Shown piece after piece: positions 1 to 11,899 of a stretch of 64,000 nucleotides of DNA. The translations under genes were made by a program, and so were the position numbers. The notes below the pieces were generated by a model. It was not told where the DNA came from, searched no databases, and was given only the letters and a program-made list of their open reading frames with translations. Numbering within the stretch: the stretch's first letter is position 1; each line of letters begins with the position of its first letter. Origin of the DNA: Xenopus tropicalis (Eukaryota > Chordata > Amphibia > Anura > Pipidae); contig NC_030683.2 in NCBI RefSeq assembly GCF_000004195.4, positions 52,527,358 through 52,591,357 on the forward strand. The letters are read 5' to 3'.

Positions 1-515
1 TACTAAGGTCTCTCCTCTTTTTCAATAGGGTCAGCAAGTAGGTTTATTGCAACACTATGGCTATTAATAAGATTAATACAGGTCACCACATTGCCAGGTT
101 AAGCAGGGCATATTTCAGAGTAGCCAACCTGCTGTTCACATTTTTATGGAGTTTTTTTTTATCGTGGCATCCCTGTAAAATGGAGTATAAGATATGATGC
201 TACCCTGATAAATGCTCCTCTTTTTATCTCTTTATCCTGATGTTATAATCCTTCTTGTAACACAAGCAGGGGCATGTGACACATTTAGACATAAAGATTG
301 TACAAAGTAGATGTAAAGATCCCTTTTAGCTGTGTTTTACTGTAGTGTTCATAGAGCTAGACTTTCAGCCATGAAAACATTACAAGTCACATAATTCAAC
401 AGGTTACAGTAATATACACTTGAAATGTTCATACATCCAACTTATTTTTGAGTACATATACACATTCAGATTCAATGAGTGATCACATAGCAATAAAACA
501 TCAGAAACACCAGAA
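1..515 (-). other. LRIT2 3' UTR and downstream DNA
   Basis: No coding potential was recognised. The only minus-strand AATAAA noted downstream of the stop is at 48-43 (TTTATT on the plus strand), about 470 nt past it, and is a candidate polyadenylation signal. In mammals CDHR1 lies beyond LRIT2; it is not visible here. Confidence 0.4.
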
Positions 516-1339
516 TTAATATAGGTCAGCAGTGTTTCTGTTTTCAGGTTTTGGTTTATTGAGCTTTTCTTCGGAACATCTTCTTCTACGATTCTCTTCA
601 TTGCCTTCACGTTGGCATAATCCCTCTTCGCTGCTTGCCTGCAAGCTATCAAATGTACTCTCTTTGGTATTATCCTTCTTTAAGGTTTTTTGGGCCTTAT
701 GCTTTCTTCGGCAAAGGCCCAAACATTTATCTAGGCAGTTAAACCTTGTTTCTGTGGTACATGCATACATCCCTGCAGGTACAGCTAATACCATGGCACA
801 GACAATCACAATGATATGGATGAGTTTCTCTCTTTGTTCCAGCTCACTTATATCACTACCTGTCATAAAAACAATGCATTGTCCTTTCTTGGGTAGCTGG
901 CTTTTTAAGGTGACACATACTTCATATTTTGTAATAGGCAGCAAATCATTTACTGAGTAGGAGTAAATACCAGGACCAATATTAATCACTTCCTTTTGTG
1001 TGTCCTCATATTTGCCAAAATAAATAGTATACCATGTTTCTCCTGGATTCTCTGTCACTGCAAACCATTCTAAAGAAATTCCATATGCTGTTTGCTTGGA
1101 AATTCTCAAATCTATGAAAACATGCTCTTGAGAAGACGATGATGATGGTGGCAGAGAGTAGGAAAGTGATGGGGAAGCATTTCCCAATTTGTTAGACTGG
1201 ACATTTAGAAGTATTGATGCGGAAGAATTACCTAAGAAGTTTGTGGCTATACATTTGTATATCCCTGCATCTGTAACATGTACTGCTGGGATAATTAGTT
1301 CCGACTTGATAGTTTCCTCATTGATAGTTGTTGTTGATA
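516..1339 (-). CDS. lrit2: LRIT2 coding exon 3: second half of Ig, FN3, transmembrane segment and tail
   Basis: The acceptor is chosen at 1341-1340 (CTTTCCACAG) because it restores phase and gives the conserved junction V-S-T-T-T. The open frame upstream of it, to about 1415, is intronic. The exon is 824 nt. It encodes [11 protein letters not shown] (second Ig cysteine), an FN3 domain with the usual PITKYEVCV strand, the membrane helix [18 protein letters not shown] and a tail rich in Glu, Lys and Arg ending ADLY. Confidence 0.95.
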
Positions 1340-4300
1340 CTGTGGAAAGAGAAGACAAAAGCTGGATGTCAAATAAAATGTCATTATTGTCAGTATATCC
1401 CATATTTACAAGCAAAAATGGACAGTATACAACCTTTTGTATTATTTAAGTGTAAAACTGTTGATTCTGTACAGCATTAGATAAATAACGCTAAGGCAGC
1501 AGACTGGGGAATGGGCAATAAATATTACAAGGGGCATCTTATGCCTATATGAATATATCTTTTTAGGAAAAGATAAATAAATAGAAAGTGTGCTTAAAAT
1601 GTAGTCTACTTATTTTGTTAATTTAACAAAAAATCCATGTATTCTAATTTTTAATATTCATAAAGTGCTAAGAGATCATTTGAAACTTCTGTAATAAGCA
1701 AAGATAATTAGCTCTGTATAAACAAGGTTCTCTTTTCCCCCCTTTATACTGATGTAAATGATATAAGGGTTTTCTTGTTCTAATTAGTGATGAGCGAATT
1801 ATGCGGTCGCATAAAAATGGTCTCAACAAAATAGGTGCGGTCGCGTCAACAAAAAAGTAAAGCGAAATGGGACATATTCGCTCATCACTAGTTCTAATCT
1901 GAAAATAGTTATTCATAACAAAAAAAAAACCCACAGTCAAAAAGTATGTTCATCACAAGTCCTGTTCATTGAACTCATGTCAAACACCTCATTGTAGCTC
2001 TGAAACTTTAAGAAATCCAATGTTAATGACTAAACATACATTATGGGGGCATTTATTGTATTAAAGAAAAATTACCCTTAATGTGCTGCTTTTAAAAGAC
2101 CTGCTGGCCACACAAATATGCTGCTATAACACTTACAAAGAGCTGGATTAGAATTTGTTTTATAGTGTCAATAGGGCTTCTAAAAGTACTGCGTTTTCTC
2201 AACTGAAAATGGCAGCTGTAAGTAGGTCCAGGTGAGGCATGCGTATGAATATCTCATAAAGTTAAAACACATGTTTTTGTAGCATTCAACTGATGTGGGC
2301 TGTCAAGCCTCTAAATAACAACGTTTTGAGCCATAATTTATAGCATGATATAGCATGCACATTGACTGGTGTGACCTTGCTGGATTCATTCCAGTGTCAT
2401 GCACTATAAAATCTAATTATCCCCTGAATCCCCACTGTCTATCATTGGGCTTTTTAACATAACACATTTCAGCAAACAAAATAATATTAAATAAAGCAGG
2501 TTATTTTGCAGCAATAACTCTTAAAAAGCATTATTTGTAATGGACTGATAAAGAAAACCGTAAAGAAACTCACCATTGAATGCTTTAACAACCTTTAGTC
2601 CATATGTCCACCATATTGAAGGCATTGGGCTTGCTTTTACAAAACAACTCAATGTGGCATTCAATCCTACTTGTATAGTTAAGTTAGAAAGTGGGGTGGA
2701 AACTAGCGGCTTCAAGCAGCTTTTTAGGTCTATTTCATGAAAGAATTTGCCTGCTTTAGAATTTGGGCTAATGCAGGTCAAGTAGGAATTCATCAGTATA
2801 ATTGGTGGACTAACTGCCTTGACAAATTGGACAAACCCTTTTAGCCTACAGTCGCACGTCCAAGGATTTTCATGCAAGGCCAGGACTGCATTGGAAAGGA
2901 CATCCTCTCTTCGGTCTGACCGGTGTGCTTTTTGGTACAGAGGCCAGTTTGCAAATACATCTTTAGATATGACAGTAAGTTGATTGAAAGACAAATCTAA
3001 GTAGGTTAGGTTAGCCAGAAATTTTAATGCATGTTCTGGAAGGACATCTAACCTGTTATGTTTCAGATCTAAGATTTTCAAGTTAGGGGTGTCTTGAAAT
3101 GCTGTCCATGGTATTGATCTCAGCTTGTTTCCTTGAAGTCTCAGCTCTGTTAGACTTTTCACATCTTCTAAGCTTTTCATCTGCATCACCGTAATGTTGT
3201 TAAAATTTAGCCATAGATAATGCAATGTGTGAACGCTGCCAAATGATCCTCTAGATAATTCTGTGAGGTGGCAATTTTCTATCCTAATTTTGCGAATGTC
3301 TGGAGGAATGTCACTAGGTATTTTTTTGAGAGACGAGGACATGCACAGTAAGCTCCTGAAAGCAAAAAAGAAGGAAAATGAATGCATATTAGAGTTTAGC
3401 AAGATGTTTAGATTATATTATGAAAGTGCAGTCTGTCGCAGTTCATCTCTTTTTGAACTACGACATAGTTGTTGCAAATCAGCTGATAGGCCATAAGACT
3501 TGCATCCAAAAATTCCATAAATATTCAAAACTCAAAAGGTTCAACAATCTTAAAAAGATAATGCAGGGGGTAGAGATCAGTTGCATTATATGGGGTACAG
3601 ATAGACGTCCTGGTATGGGAAAGAGGAAATTGGAGGCTGATCTTGTGTTTCTGCATCCTAGTAGGTTTGCCTTTTTGTATAAGGATGATGGGAGGGAAAA
3701 TTCAGGAATGGCAGTCCTAAATAGGTTTGGTCTTTCTAATGGTAGTGAGGGACTCGATAATTAGATATTGTTTGAATTATTATTATTGCCAGGGGTCAAC
3801 CTGTGGATGATAATGTAGACACATTATTGGGATGGGCTTAGCATGAATTATTCATCTTTTTATATAATTGTATTATATAAAGCAGATTTATTTATTTTTT
3901 TAAATTTCACATGGGGCCAGCCATATTCTTTATTTCCCAGGGTATGTATGTATATCTTTATTTATAAAGCGCTACTTATGTACACAGCGCTGTACAGTAG
4001 AATACATTAATACAAACAGGGGATTATTAAGATAATAATAGATAAATACAAAGTATAACAATATATACAGATGGATACAAGATAAATACAGTTGCAATAA
4101 GTTAATAGTCAAAAACACAAGAGGGTGGAGGTCCCTGCCCCGTAGAGCTTCCAATCTATATGGGAGGGCCACAGTCATGTGACTTGTGCTCTGATAAACT
4201 TCAGTCACACTTTACTGCAGCACTGCAAGTTAGAGTGATATCACCCCCTTCCTTACCCCCCACCACCAGAAGCCAATCCGCAGAACAATGGGAAGGTAAC

Positions 4301-7077
4301 AACATAGCAACCCCTAGTAGATATAAGCACTCAATAGTAAAAAAATCCAAGTCCAGCTTAGGACTTCTTCAGATACCTTGAGCAGAAGAAACAATATATT
4401 TTCTCAAAACAATGAGATGGCTGCCTACATGTCAATATTACAACTAAATAAAAGTTTTTATAATAAAAAAAATTTTTTGCTTACATTTGCTATGTAAACA
4501 GTGTTTTTAGAAATAAAAAGTATACCATACAAATCATGACAGAATCCCTTTAAATTGCTAGTTTCAGTAGGATCAGTGTCAACAGAAAGATCTTCTAGGC
4601 TCATTATTTCTGAAATCTTACAGGAGGGAGTGAGACCTAAGGGAACTTAAGGGGCAAATGTGTTTTATTTCTCACCTATCTAAAAAAATAAACAATAAAG
4701 CAAACATAGTAACATTCTCTTTATGTTCAAATGTGCAGAACTTGTCAGTAAAAATGAGTGCTGGATTTAACTGCATGTGTACTGAAAAATATAAAATGAT
4801 CAAATCAAAATAAGACCTTTGTCTGTATGTAAAACTAAAATTAAAAACTGTGTACTAAAGAAATTATCAGGGCTTGCATTGTGAACCATCTCTAAGATAG
4901 TGGATTTTGGCTGGACTTAAGAAAGTAGTGTCTAAAATACTGTACCTCAGAACCTCACAGTATAAGTCAGGAAAATTAGGCCTACCACTGCGACAATTCC
5001 TGACCTTCACAACTAGGTCAAGTTGTAATTATGGTTGATTAAAATTATCCATATTTGACTGGAATATTCAGGTAACTATACTATAAAAAAGCAGTCAGAT
5101 TTGTGAATGTATTTAACAATAAGTTTCTGCCAGGTTCAGGAGGTAACATGCTCTTTTGAACCTTGCAATACGAAAAATGGCTAATTCATCTCCAACACTC
5201 GTGTGGTTGAGCCTACATGAAATAGTGATCTAAAAATGAGGCAATGATGTGATGATAAAATTATGTTGCTGTACATCTGTACAAAGGAGTGACTACAACT
5301 TTCATTTTAGAAGTGCTAACGTCAACATTTCTATAGCAAAGTAACAAACTTTGCAGCTTTATTTCTTTATGCCCTAACCACAGAACACACTAATTATGTG
5401 CAGTGACATTGAGAAATAAGCCCTTAAAAATTAATATGGAGAGAAATGCATCAGGCTAAAGGTTTAACATTATCACAATTACTATAGTAGTAATAATCCA
5501 GGCATTCAAATATGCTATGGCCTAATATATTGTTGTAGATACTTTAAACGCATTGATCATAGGGCTGCTGACCTCTAGGCTGGTATAATACGTTCTGTAT
5601 AGAAAATACAGAATTTGTATTCTTTTTTAGATTTACATCTCTTTTAAGGTGTTGGCACACAGGGAGATTTGTCACCCCTATAGGAAATCTGTGCTACTTG
5701 CAGGCAACAAATCTTACAAAAATACCTTTTAATTGGTGTCAATGTGAATTGCAGGGAAGGGAGTAAAGCATATGAATCAAATCAATGCTGGAAAATGCAG
5801 GAGAGGGTGGCTGTTATGCAATTCATATGTTTCAGCACAGGAGATTCCCCCCGACACCAATGCTAAGGTATTTTTCAGAGAAAAATGTTACCACAGCAAA
5901 TCTCCCAGTGTGCCATTACCATTAAGGTTCCATTGCACTCCTGACAGCAAACATACTGCAATAAAACCAAGATTTCTACTTGTAGAGCATTTTACATGTG
6001 CAAATAAATATTACTTAAAATTCAAATTAATAATTTTAATTATTGGAACTTCTATTGTCAATAAATATATCAAAACCTACCTACCTCCACAACATAAGCA
6101 ATATTGGATAGTTTTGATGATACAAAGATGAATTATTATTCGTGGTTCTTATTTTTTCCAAAAATGATGATCCAAAAAAATTTTCAGTAGTTTATGCCCA
6201 CGTGATTTGTTTCTTGTAGATATTCATGGGCCTTAAACAGCACTAATTTCAACTCATTCAGTTTAACTGTTTATATAAACTGGATAGTATAGTAAATACC
6301 ATTTATTAAAGGTTGATTATCCTTACAGACATTGCTCCTGCTTAACCCCATGCAAAAGTCTTAAGCCACATTTTATATGAAAATATCTGTTACTTTACAT
6401 CATTTTTTACTGCTAGTTTTATGTTCAGTAGTTAAGGGACACTATCACTATTTGTTTCTGTTTTTTTCTATTTAACTATTATTACATCTGTCCATTTATT
6501 TATATATTTTATATATTTAACAAAGCCTGGCAATTATAAATATTACTGTTTTTTTTTTGCTTCTGTCACTAATTGGAGCATACAGTGAACATAATAACAG
6601 AAACTTTATCTAACATCCTTAGAAAATAGCATTGCTTTAAAGACACTCTTCACTCTTTAAAATATATTATTCATATATTTGGATATGTTGAAACTGAAAG
6701 AGTATGTGCAACATAAGGGAGCAGTAATGCAATCATATTTAAATCAGTCAAATCCTTTTTATCCTACATATTGAATTAATCCCCTACATTTTCACACTAA
6801 GATGAAAAGAAATGCAGAATGCATGTTGTTCAGAGATTAAATCAATGAAATACAAATCAGAGAAAAACACAATTCCAAGAAGGTATATATATATATATAT
6901 ATATAGTTAGCTATTGACACTACAAAATCATTTAGATCTATCATCAACACAATCCGTATATAGTACTTACCTTCCAAATGTATCATTTGCACATGAGCAG
7001 CCAGTTACACAAGGCAAAGACCCCAAACAAAGCCTGACAAAGAGAAGAAACAAAAAAATAGAACAAAACACCTCCAT
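516..7077 (-). CDS. lrit2: LRIT2, leucine-rich repeat, Ig-like and transmembrane domain protein 2 (whole gene, three coding exons)
   Basis: The coding exons are 7077-6971, 3355-2574 and 1339-516 on the minus strand; joined they give 1713 nt, 570 aa plus stop, near the length of mammalian LRIT2 (about 550 aa). Residues 1-20 are a signal peptide. A cysteine-rich LRRNT follows, then about five LRRs (58-170), an LRRCT (199-250, starting NPWTCDC), an Ig domain with C273, W284/285 and C326, an FN3 domain (about 369-457), a membrane segment (469-491) and a basic Cys-rich cytoplasmic tail. It is predicted to be a type I single-pass membrane protein. The match to LRIT2 rather than LRIT1 rests on motifs such as [16 protein letters not shown] and the FN3/TM region. 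The ATG has A at -3 and G at +4. Its function is poorly known; the family acts in the retina. LRIT1 lies next to it in the same direction. Confidence 0.95.
1785..1890. mobile_element. hAT-type MITE, 106 bp, in LRIT2 intron 2
   Basis: The ends TAGTGATGAGCGAA and TTCGCTCATCACTA are perfect inverted repeats. They are flanked by an identical 8-bp duplication GTTCTAAT (1777-1784 and 1891-1898), the hallmark of hAT transposition. Two longer relatives lie at 11023-11544 and 15176-15471. Confidence 0.88.
2574..3355 (-). CDS. lrit2: LRIT2 coding exon 2: LRRs, LRRCT and first half of the Ig domain
   Basis: The acceptor is a pyrimidine tract ending TTTCAG at 3356. The exon is 782 nt (codons 36-297) and ends in phase 1 at AATG|GTGAG. 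It holds the LRR block (for example [11 protein letters not shown] and [11 protein letters not shown]), the LRRCT and the first Ig cysteine. LRIT1 has an additional intron between its LRR block and its LRRCT; here the two are in one exon. Confidence 0.95.
3941..4160 (-). mobile_element. 3' end of an L2/CR1-like LINE (antisense), in LRIT2 intron 1
   Basis: Read on the minus strand it ends GCGCTTTATAAATAAAG followed by a short ATAC run. The LINE tail at about 26030-26070 ends in nearly the same way. It also holds the typical stretch around CCCTGCCCCGTAGAGCTT. No coding part remains. Confidence 0.6.
4160..4553. mobile_element. T2/Kolobok-type MITE, left end missing
   Basis: The right end reads (reverse complement) TTAAAGGGATTCTGTCATGA, with TTAA at 4550-4553. 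This matches the TTAAAGGRR termini of Xenopus T2 elements. The matching left terminus was not found; it abuts the LINE tail at 3941-4160. Confidence 0.6.
4554..6970. other. Rest of LRIT2 intron 1 upstream part
   Basis: Outside the MITE at 5644-5925 this is AT-rich intronic DNA with a short (TA)n run at 6885-6905. No exon, RNA gene or further repeat was recognised. Confidence 0.5.
5644..5925. mobile_element. TTAA-flanked MITE, 282 bp, in LRIT2 intron 1
   Basis: TTAA at 5644-5647 and 5922-5925 bounds inverted ends sharing GGCACAC and GGGAGATTTG. The target and size suit a piggyBac- or Kolobok-type non-autonomous element. Coding potential inside is not credible. Confidence 0.7.
6971..7077 (-). 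CDS. lrit2: LRIT2 coding exon 1: signal peptide and start of LRRNT
   Basis: The ATG at 7077-7075 opens [19 protein letters not shown], a hydrophobic signal peptide, followed by a Cys-rich LRRNT start ([11 protein letters not shown]). The exon is 107 nt and ends in phase 2 at a good donor (GGAAG|GTAAGT). The intron to exon 2 is about 3.6 kb. Confidence 0.9.
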
Positions 7078-9607
7078 ATTCTCCCTTTGGTAAACAATGT
7101 GCCCTTATTCTGCAAGACATGCAAACTGCTTCCAAAGAGAAAATCCTATTAGCAGTAATCTGTCTTAAAACAGAACAAGAGGTTGTTGAAGATGGCAGAG
7201 ATGCAAGGCTGTTTCTCTTTCACACACCCTGGCTGCCATATCCTGCAATGGATGAAGTAAATTAGATTTCATTTTTTTATTCTACAAATTGTATTTATAA
7301 TATTGGTAGGATTAATCCAAACTTTCTCTTTAAAACAACTTTCTTAACAAGTTTCTTGGTAATGTCCCCCTCACAAACTCACACTGAAACGTACATTTAA
7401 ACAACAAAGAAGAACCTCTTTCATTCCCTATGGAAACATAAATACACCGGTTAGCAAGGAAGGGATCATGTTTACCAATATTTATATCACTGCCACTGGT
7501 TCTTAAAGTGTCTAATTTTTGTTTTACAGCATAATACATTTTTGAGAATTTTTTAAGATACATTTACATTTTGTCAAATAGGAATTGTACCTCAGACAGA
7601 AGCACTGATGTTGCTGCAGGCCTCTGAGCAGGGACAGAAAATAAAAGTCATCACCAATACTGTGGGGGATGTCAGTGCTTGAAATGTGTGTATTTAAACC
7701 TTACTGATGCCAATGCCTATGGGCTGGTCCCTCTTACTTGTTTCTGTCTGAGCTTTTGCTATTGGATTCCTGTTGTGTCACTTTTGGCTAGTTTCCTGAC
7801 TTTGTACCCTAAACTCTGCCTGGACTTATACCTGATCTATAACTGAATTAGTGAAGATTATTTTTACAGGGTTTAAAACCTTCAGCTCTCAATCTCACTG
7901 TACACCCCCACCATAGGTCTTAAATACCAAACCATACAAAATTAATGAGAGAGTGAGCCAGAATGCAGTGCTTGCTGCTGAAAAGTGCTTTATTGACAAA
8001 ACATGTTTTGAGCACTGGCGCTCTCTCTCAGTAGTTTTGTATGGTCTTATACCTGATCTATACTTTTGTTGTCTTGTCTTGGACTTTGCTTTTATTTGCC
8101 TGTGCCAGTTGGGCATCTTGCTTGTCCTGTCTGCAGCCAGTGCCAACCTTGTCTGTTACTTTGCTTATCTTGCCTTAAATAAAGAGTTAAGTCTGTCTTC
8201 CCATGTCTTGCATGTCTACCCAGTGCCTACTTCTTCTCAGTCCTTACTAAACCCCTCCTGGTGACCACTGGCCTTGGCAGTAAGTTCAGGCCATTCTGAG
8301 AGCCCCTAACCTGGACAGGTATCTCACATTATTGACCATTAGATTATTTGAAATATAAAATGTGAAATTGACCCATGGTTGTGGTTAAAACAGGATAATA
8401 CATATTTCAATAATACTTGTAAATTAACCTTAAAAAATGTTGCAGAAATCAGCCACCTCTGAGATGCTTTTGATCTCCAGTGATCCAGTCTATTGGAGCA
8501 GCCTATCCCACTATTGAGAGGAAACTGCAAATGAGACGACTCACTGAAACAGCTTTAGGAAATAACCTTTGGAAATAGTATTACTATTTATGTAACAAAT
8601 AAACTAGAAGCCAAACTAAAATTATATGAGGTTGAACTTTATAAATATACGCTTTTTTTTTTAGGCTCAGCAATTATGTTATATGTGAAACATTGTATGT
8701 GTAAATTGTATGTCTTTTTACAGGGTCCCTACAATGTAAAATGGTTAAAAAGTTGCTAAAAATGTATTTCAGTATTTATTTTCTATTGACTTTGTCTGTT
8801 TTTAGTGTTCTGATGAACCGTCACTAATTCATGCATTATACATATTCGACGTTCAATCACACCTGAAATAGTGAATAAACTAAAGTGTGTACACAGCAAG
8901 GTCATTTAGTGATCATTGGATCCATCTTGTGGACATTAACTAGAATACAGCTCCAACAGAAGCTGAAACCTAATTATTCTGCCATACTGTATATAACAAA
9001 TGTGGCACACTGTACATAGCTTATTAATCTGATTTCTGAGTATTTATTTGCTGCGCTTTATATGTGTTACTTACTTCTGGTATGGTAGATAAAGCTGCTC
9101 AGCAGCTGCTAAAGACACTGCATGTACCACAGCTGCAATAAAAGCCACCAATGAAGGCTACTCTCTGCCCCTGTCACAGGACAGATGGTAAACAAAACAG
9201 ACTGTTGTGGCCTGTTCCTGCCGACACTCCCTAACTTGTGTGCTTGAATGATGGACAAGTTAGGAGGATGGGTAGGGGGCACTGGGGCAGATGGAGAGGG
9301 GTCTATGTGCTTGCCTGCCCCTCATGAATACAGTGCGGCATTCAAATGCATGTCTTTGTTCTCTGTTTTGGAGCACTGAGACCTACAGCAATTCTTTTGC
9401 AGGACAGTGCAAAAAGGGAAAAAAGCACAGTGGACAACAGATTTTTTACTTTCCATCCTGTCCTGTAAATAGTAAATGACCCCTTAAGGACTGAATTTGC
9501 AGTTAAATCTAAATCCTGAAAATAGTGCAGAAATTCAATCAAATCCATAACCATATCCTTACGGGAATACACAATACAGTTGATTCAAATCAAATAGACA
9601 AAGCTTA
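7078..9607. other. DNA upstream of LRIT2, with an unclassified repeat-like part
   Basis: This is the 5' flank of LRIT2 and must hold its promoter, but no TATA box or site could be fixed. The stretch 7660-8290 has the pyrimidine-rich TGCCTG/CTGCCTGGAC character seen in degenerate LTR-like repeats of frogs; no terminal repeats were seen, so it is left unclassified. Nothing was recognised in the rest. Confidence 0.3.
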
Positions 9608-9823
9608 CGGACAGATTTATCAAAATTTAAGCTTAGAGCTTTATACCTAAAAATTCATCCACATTCTATTCATTCCTATGGGATTTTTAGAATCGCATTT
9701 ATCAAATGGTTCTTACTTTCACCCATTAATAAATACGCTTCTTAAAATCCCATAGGAATGAATAGAATGTGGGTGAGTTTTTAAGTATTATTTATTAAGC
9801 TCACATTTTGATAAATCTGGCCC
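9608..9823. mobile_element. PIF/Harbinger-like palindromic MITE, 216 bp
   Basis: The inverted ends share CAGATTTATCAAAAT, and a 3-bp duplication TTA (9605-9607 and 9824-9826) fits the TWA target of PIF/Harbinger elements. The interior is also an inverted repeat: CATTCCTATGGGATTTT near 9675 is answered by AAAATCCCATAGGAATG near 9750. Confidence 0.82.
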
Positions 9824-10132
9824 TTAGAGATTTTTTTTTCAAAATTCTAATTTCCATTTCCATAAATGTCTGACATTGATCAAAAAATCTGAATTGAAAA
9901 ATCATATGTGGGAAATAGTCACTGAAAGGTCGAAAAAACTGCGAGTTGTTGCACAAAGGACAGTGTCAAAAATCCAAAAACCTCTAAAGATTTCCTTCCT
10001 GGGAAGGGAGATCTGCCATTGACTTCTACATGATCTCAACAAGTTTTAGATGGAGTATTTTTCGATCCGGACTTGTTGCAGTTTTGTTGCATAGCTCCCT
10101 CTATTAATACATTCAGTACATGGTGACTCAGA

Positions 10133-10136
<4 letters not shown>

Positions 10137-10163
<27 letters not shown>
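10137..10163. repeat. (ATT)n microsatellite
   Basis: About nine uninterrupted TTA/ATT triplets. It is a simple-sequence repeat without coding context. Confidence 0.9.
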
Positions 10164-10479
10164 AAATAGTTTTCTCATAACATAATTATGACATATATGT
10201 GGGGGTTATAGGCCCGGATATGGGACTTGTTATGTAGAATGTCCCAGACCTGGATTTTTCCGGATAAGGCATCTTTCCGTAATTTGGAACACCATAACTT
10301 AATGATGATGGTGCAGCTGCTTTTGGGCAGAGGATGGCTAGAAAGCTGGAGGAGATTTTGAGGTTAGATGAGGTGTGGGACATAGTAAAGGCAAATGGGG
10401 GTAGAGATATGGTTTGGGGGGGGGCTTGATAATAGAAGGGGTGACCACAAGTTGTATTACACAATTTACAAGATGGTAC

Positions 10480-10521
10480 CAGGATTAAATGTATGTTTAC
10501 AAATACAAGAAGCCTGACTGG
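10480..10521 (+). pseudogene. LINE endonuclease fragment, left half, split by the TTAA element
   Basis: The reading KCMFTNTRSLTG resembles the start of the AP-endonuclease domain of L2/CR1-like LINEs (Y-TNARSL). The frame is cut at 10522 by the 3.6-kb TTAA element and resumes at 14150. It is a decayed fossil. Confidence 0.6.
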
Positions 10522-10675
10522 TTAACCCTTTTACTGCCAACGACGTATGGCGTACATCGTTGCAGTAAAAGATTTTATCTGCCAACAATGTTTGCTGTAC
10601 GTTGTTTGGCAGATAAAGATACTCTCTGCAGAAGCGGCATGTGCCCTCTGGGCAACAAGCCAGGGGGGCTGTCAC

Positions 10676-10949
10676 CAGCACCGGATTTCAAATCTGGGCG
10701 CCCCTAGGCAGCCCCCTATTCCCCCCTGCGCATGTGCGAACAAACCACCTCCCCCCGCGCCGCGCCGCACCGACGCAAGCACGCATGCGCGGACATTTAA
10801 ACTCCCATAAGGAGCGCTGGGGAGAAGTCCCCAGCGCTCCGTATGGGAGCAAAATGTCAGAATTTTTGTGCGGCGGGGTGGCATGCCGCCCCTAAGTTTC
10901 TGCCGCCCTAGGCCCGGGCCTTTGTGGCCTCGCCACAAATCCGGGCCTG
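10676..10949. mobile_element. hAT-type MITE, GC-rich, 274 bp, nested in the TTAA element
   Basis: The ends CAGCACCGGATTT and (reverse complement) CAGGCCCGGATTT match in 11 of 13 positions. Identical 8-bp duplications GCTGTCAC (10668-10675 and 10950-10957) flank it. The interior holds inverted repeats such as AGCGCTGGGGAGAAGTCCCC followed by AGCGCT. The open frames here reflect high GC and are not genes. Confidence 0.88.
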
Positions 10950-11022
10950 GCTGTCACATTGCATCTGCTGCTTTGTCTTCACTTCCTGCTTCCCCCCCAA
11001 GTGCCAGCCCACGAATGAGGAC

Positions 11023-11544
11023 TAGTGATGGGCGAAAAGTTTCGCCAGGCATGGATTCGTGGCGAATTTCCGCGTTTCGCCATTGGCGGATTGTTTCGCG
11101 AAATGGATGAAAAATTTCGCCGCGGAAAAATTCGCCGCACGTCCAAAAATTGTCGCCGCACGTCCAAAAATTGTCGCCGGCGTCAAAAAAGAATAGTCGC
11201 GGGCGACAAAATAATAGCCGCGGGCGACGAAACAATAGCGCGCGACGAAACAATAGCCGTGCGACAAAATAATAGCTGCGGGCGACGAAACAAGAGCCGC
11301 GGGCGACGAAACAAGAGCCGCGCGACGAAACAAGAGCCGCGCGACGAAACAAGAGCCGCGCGACGAAACAAGAGCCGGGCGCGACGAAACAAGAGCCGCG
11401 CGACAAAATAATAGCCGCGGGCGACAATTTTTTTTGTCGCACGACATTTTCGCCGTTTCGCGAATTTTTCGCCGTTTCGCGGATCTTTTCAAAGATTCGC
11501 GAATTTTTCGGCGAAGCGAAATGGAACAGATTCGCTCATCACTA
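11023..11544. mobile_element. hAT-type MITE, 522 bp, with internal 17-22-bp tandem repeats
   Basis: The ends TAGTGATGGGCGAA and TTCGCTCATCACTA match the element at 1785. The 8-bp duplication ATGAGGAC is perfect (11015-11022 and 11545-11552). Between about 11170 and 11430 it contains a CpG-rich array of units like GACGAAACAAGAGCCGCGC. Open frames of 120-160 codons on both strands (RNKSRARRNKSRA and similar) are by-products of the array. Confidence 0.9.
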
Positions 11545-11899
11545 ATGAGGACTGCAGCAGGAGGACCAGGACTGCGATCCCTGCTTCAGGACAGGTAAGG
11601 TGGGGGTTTTTTTGCACTTAGACACACTTATACTCACTTACACACACTTACAGCAGAAAATTTTGCAGTTTTTTTCATTTCTGTTTTTTGCTTTTTTTTC
11701 ATTTTGCACACTTATATACACTTATATACACTAATATACATACTTACACAACTGTCACACAACTTTTACACATGTATACACAAACACTTTTTAAAAAAAA
11801 ATTTTTTTACCACTTTGTTTTTAGTTTCTTTTCCCTAAAAACTGTTTATTTTGACAGCGTGACTGATATTCTGACCACTAATTACACTGTCGTGTGACT

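Noticed and set aside
532..960. 142-codon plus-strand frame opposite LRIT2 exon 3
   Set aside because: It is an antisense shadow of a conserved coding exon.
1340..1415. A longer start of LRIT2 exon 3 (MLVNMGYTD...)
   Set aside because: The stretch is intronic; the acceptor at 1340 restores phase and gives the conserved family sequence.
10954..11492. Open frames of 128-162 codons, on both strands, with Arg/Ser or Phe/Val/Ala repeats
   Set aside because: They arise from the CpG-rich tandem array of a hAT MITE; overlapping frames on both strands show it is compositional.
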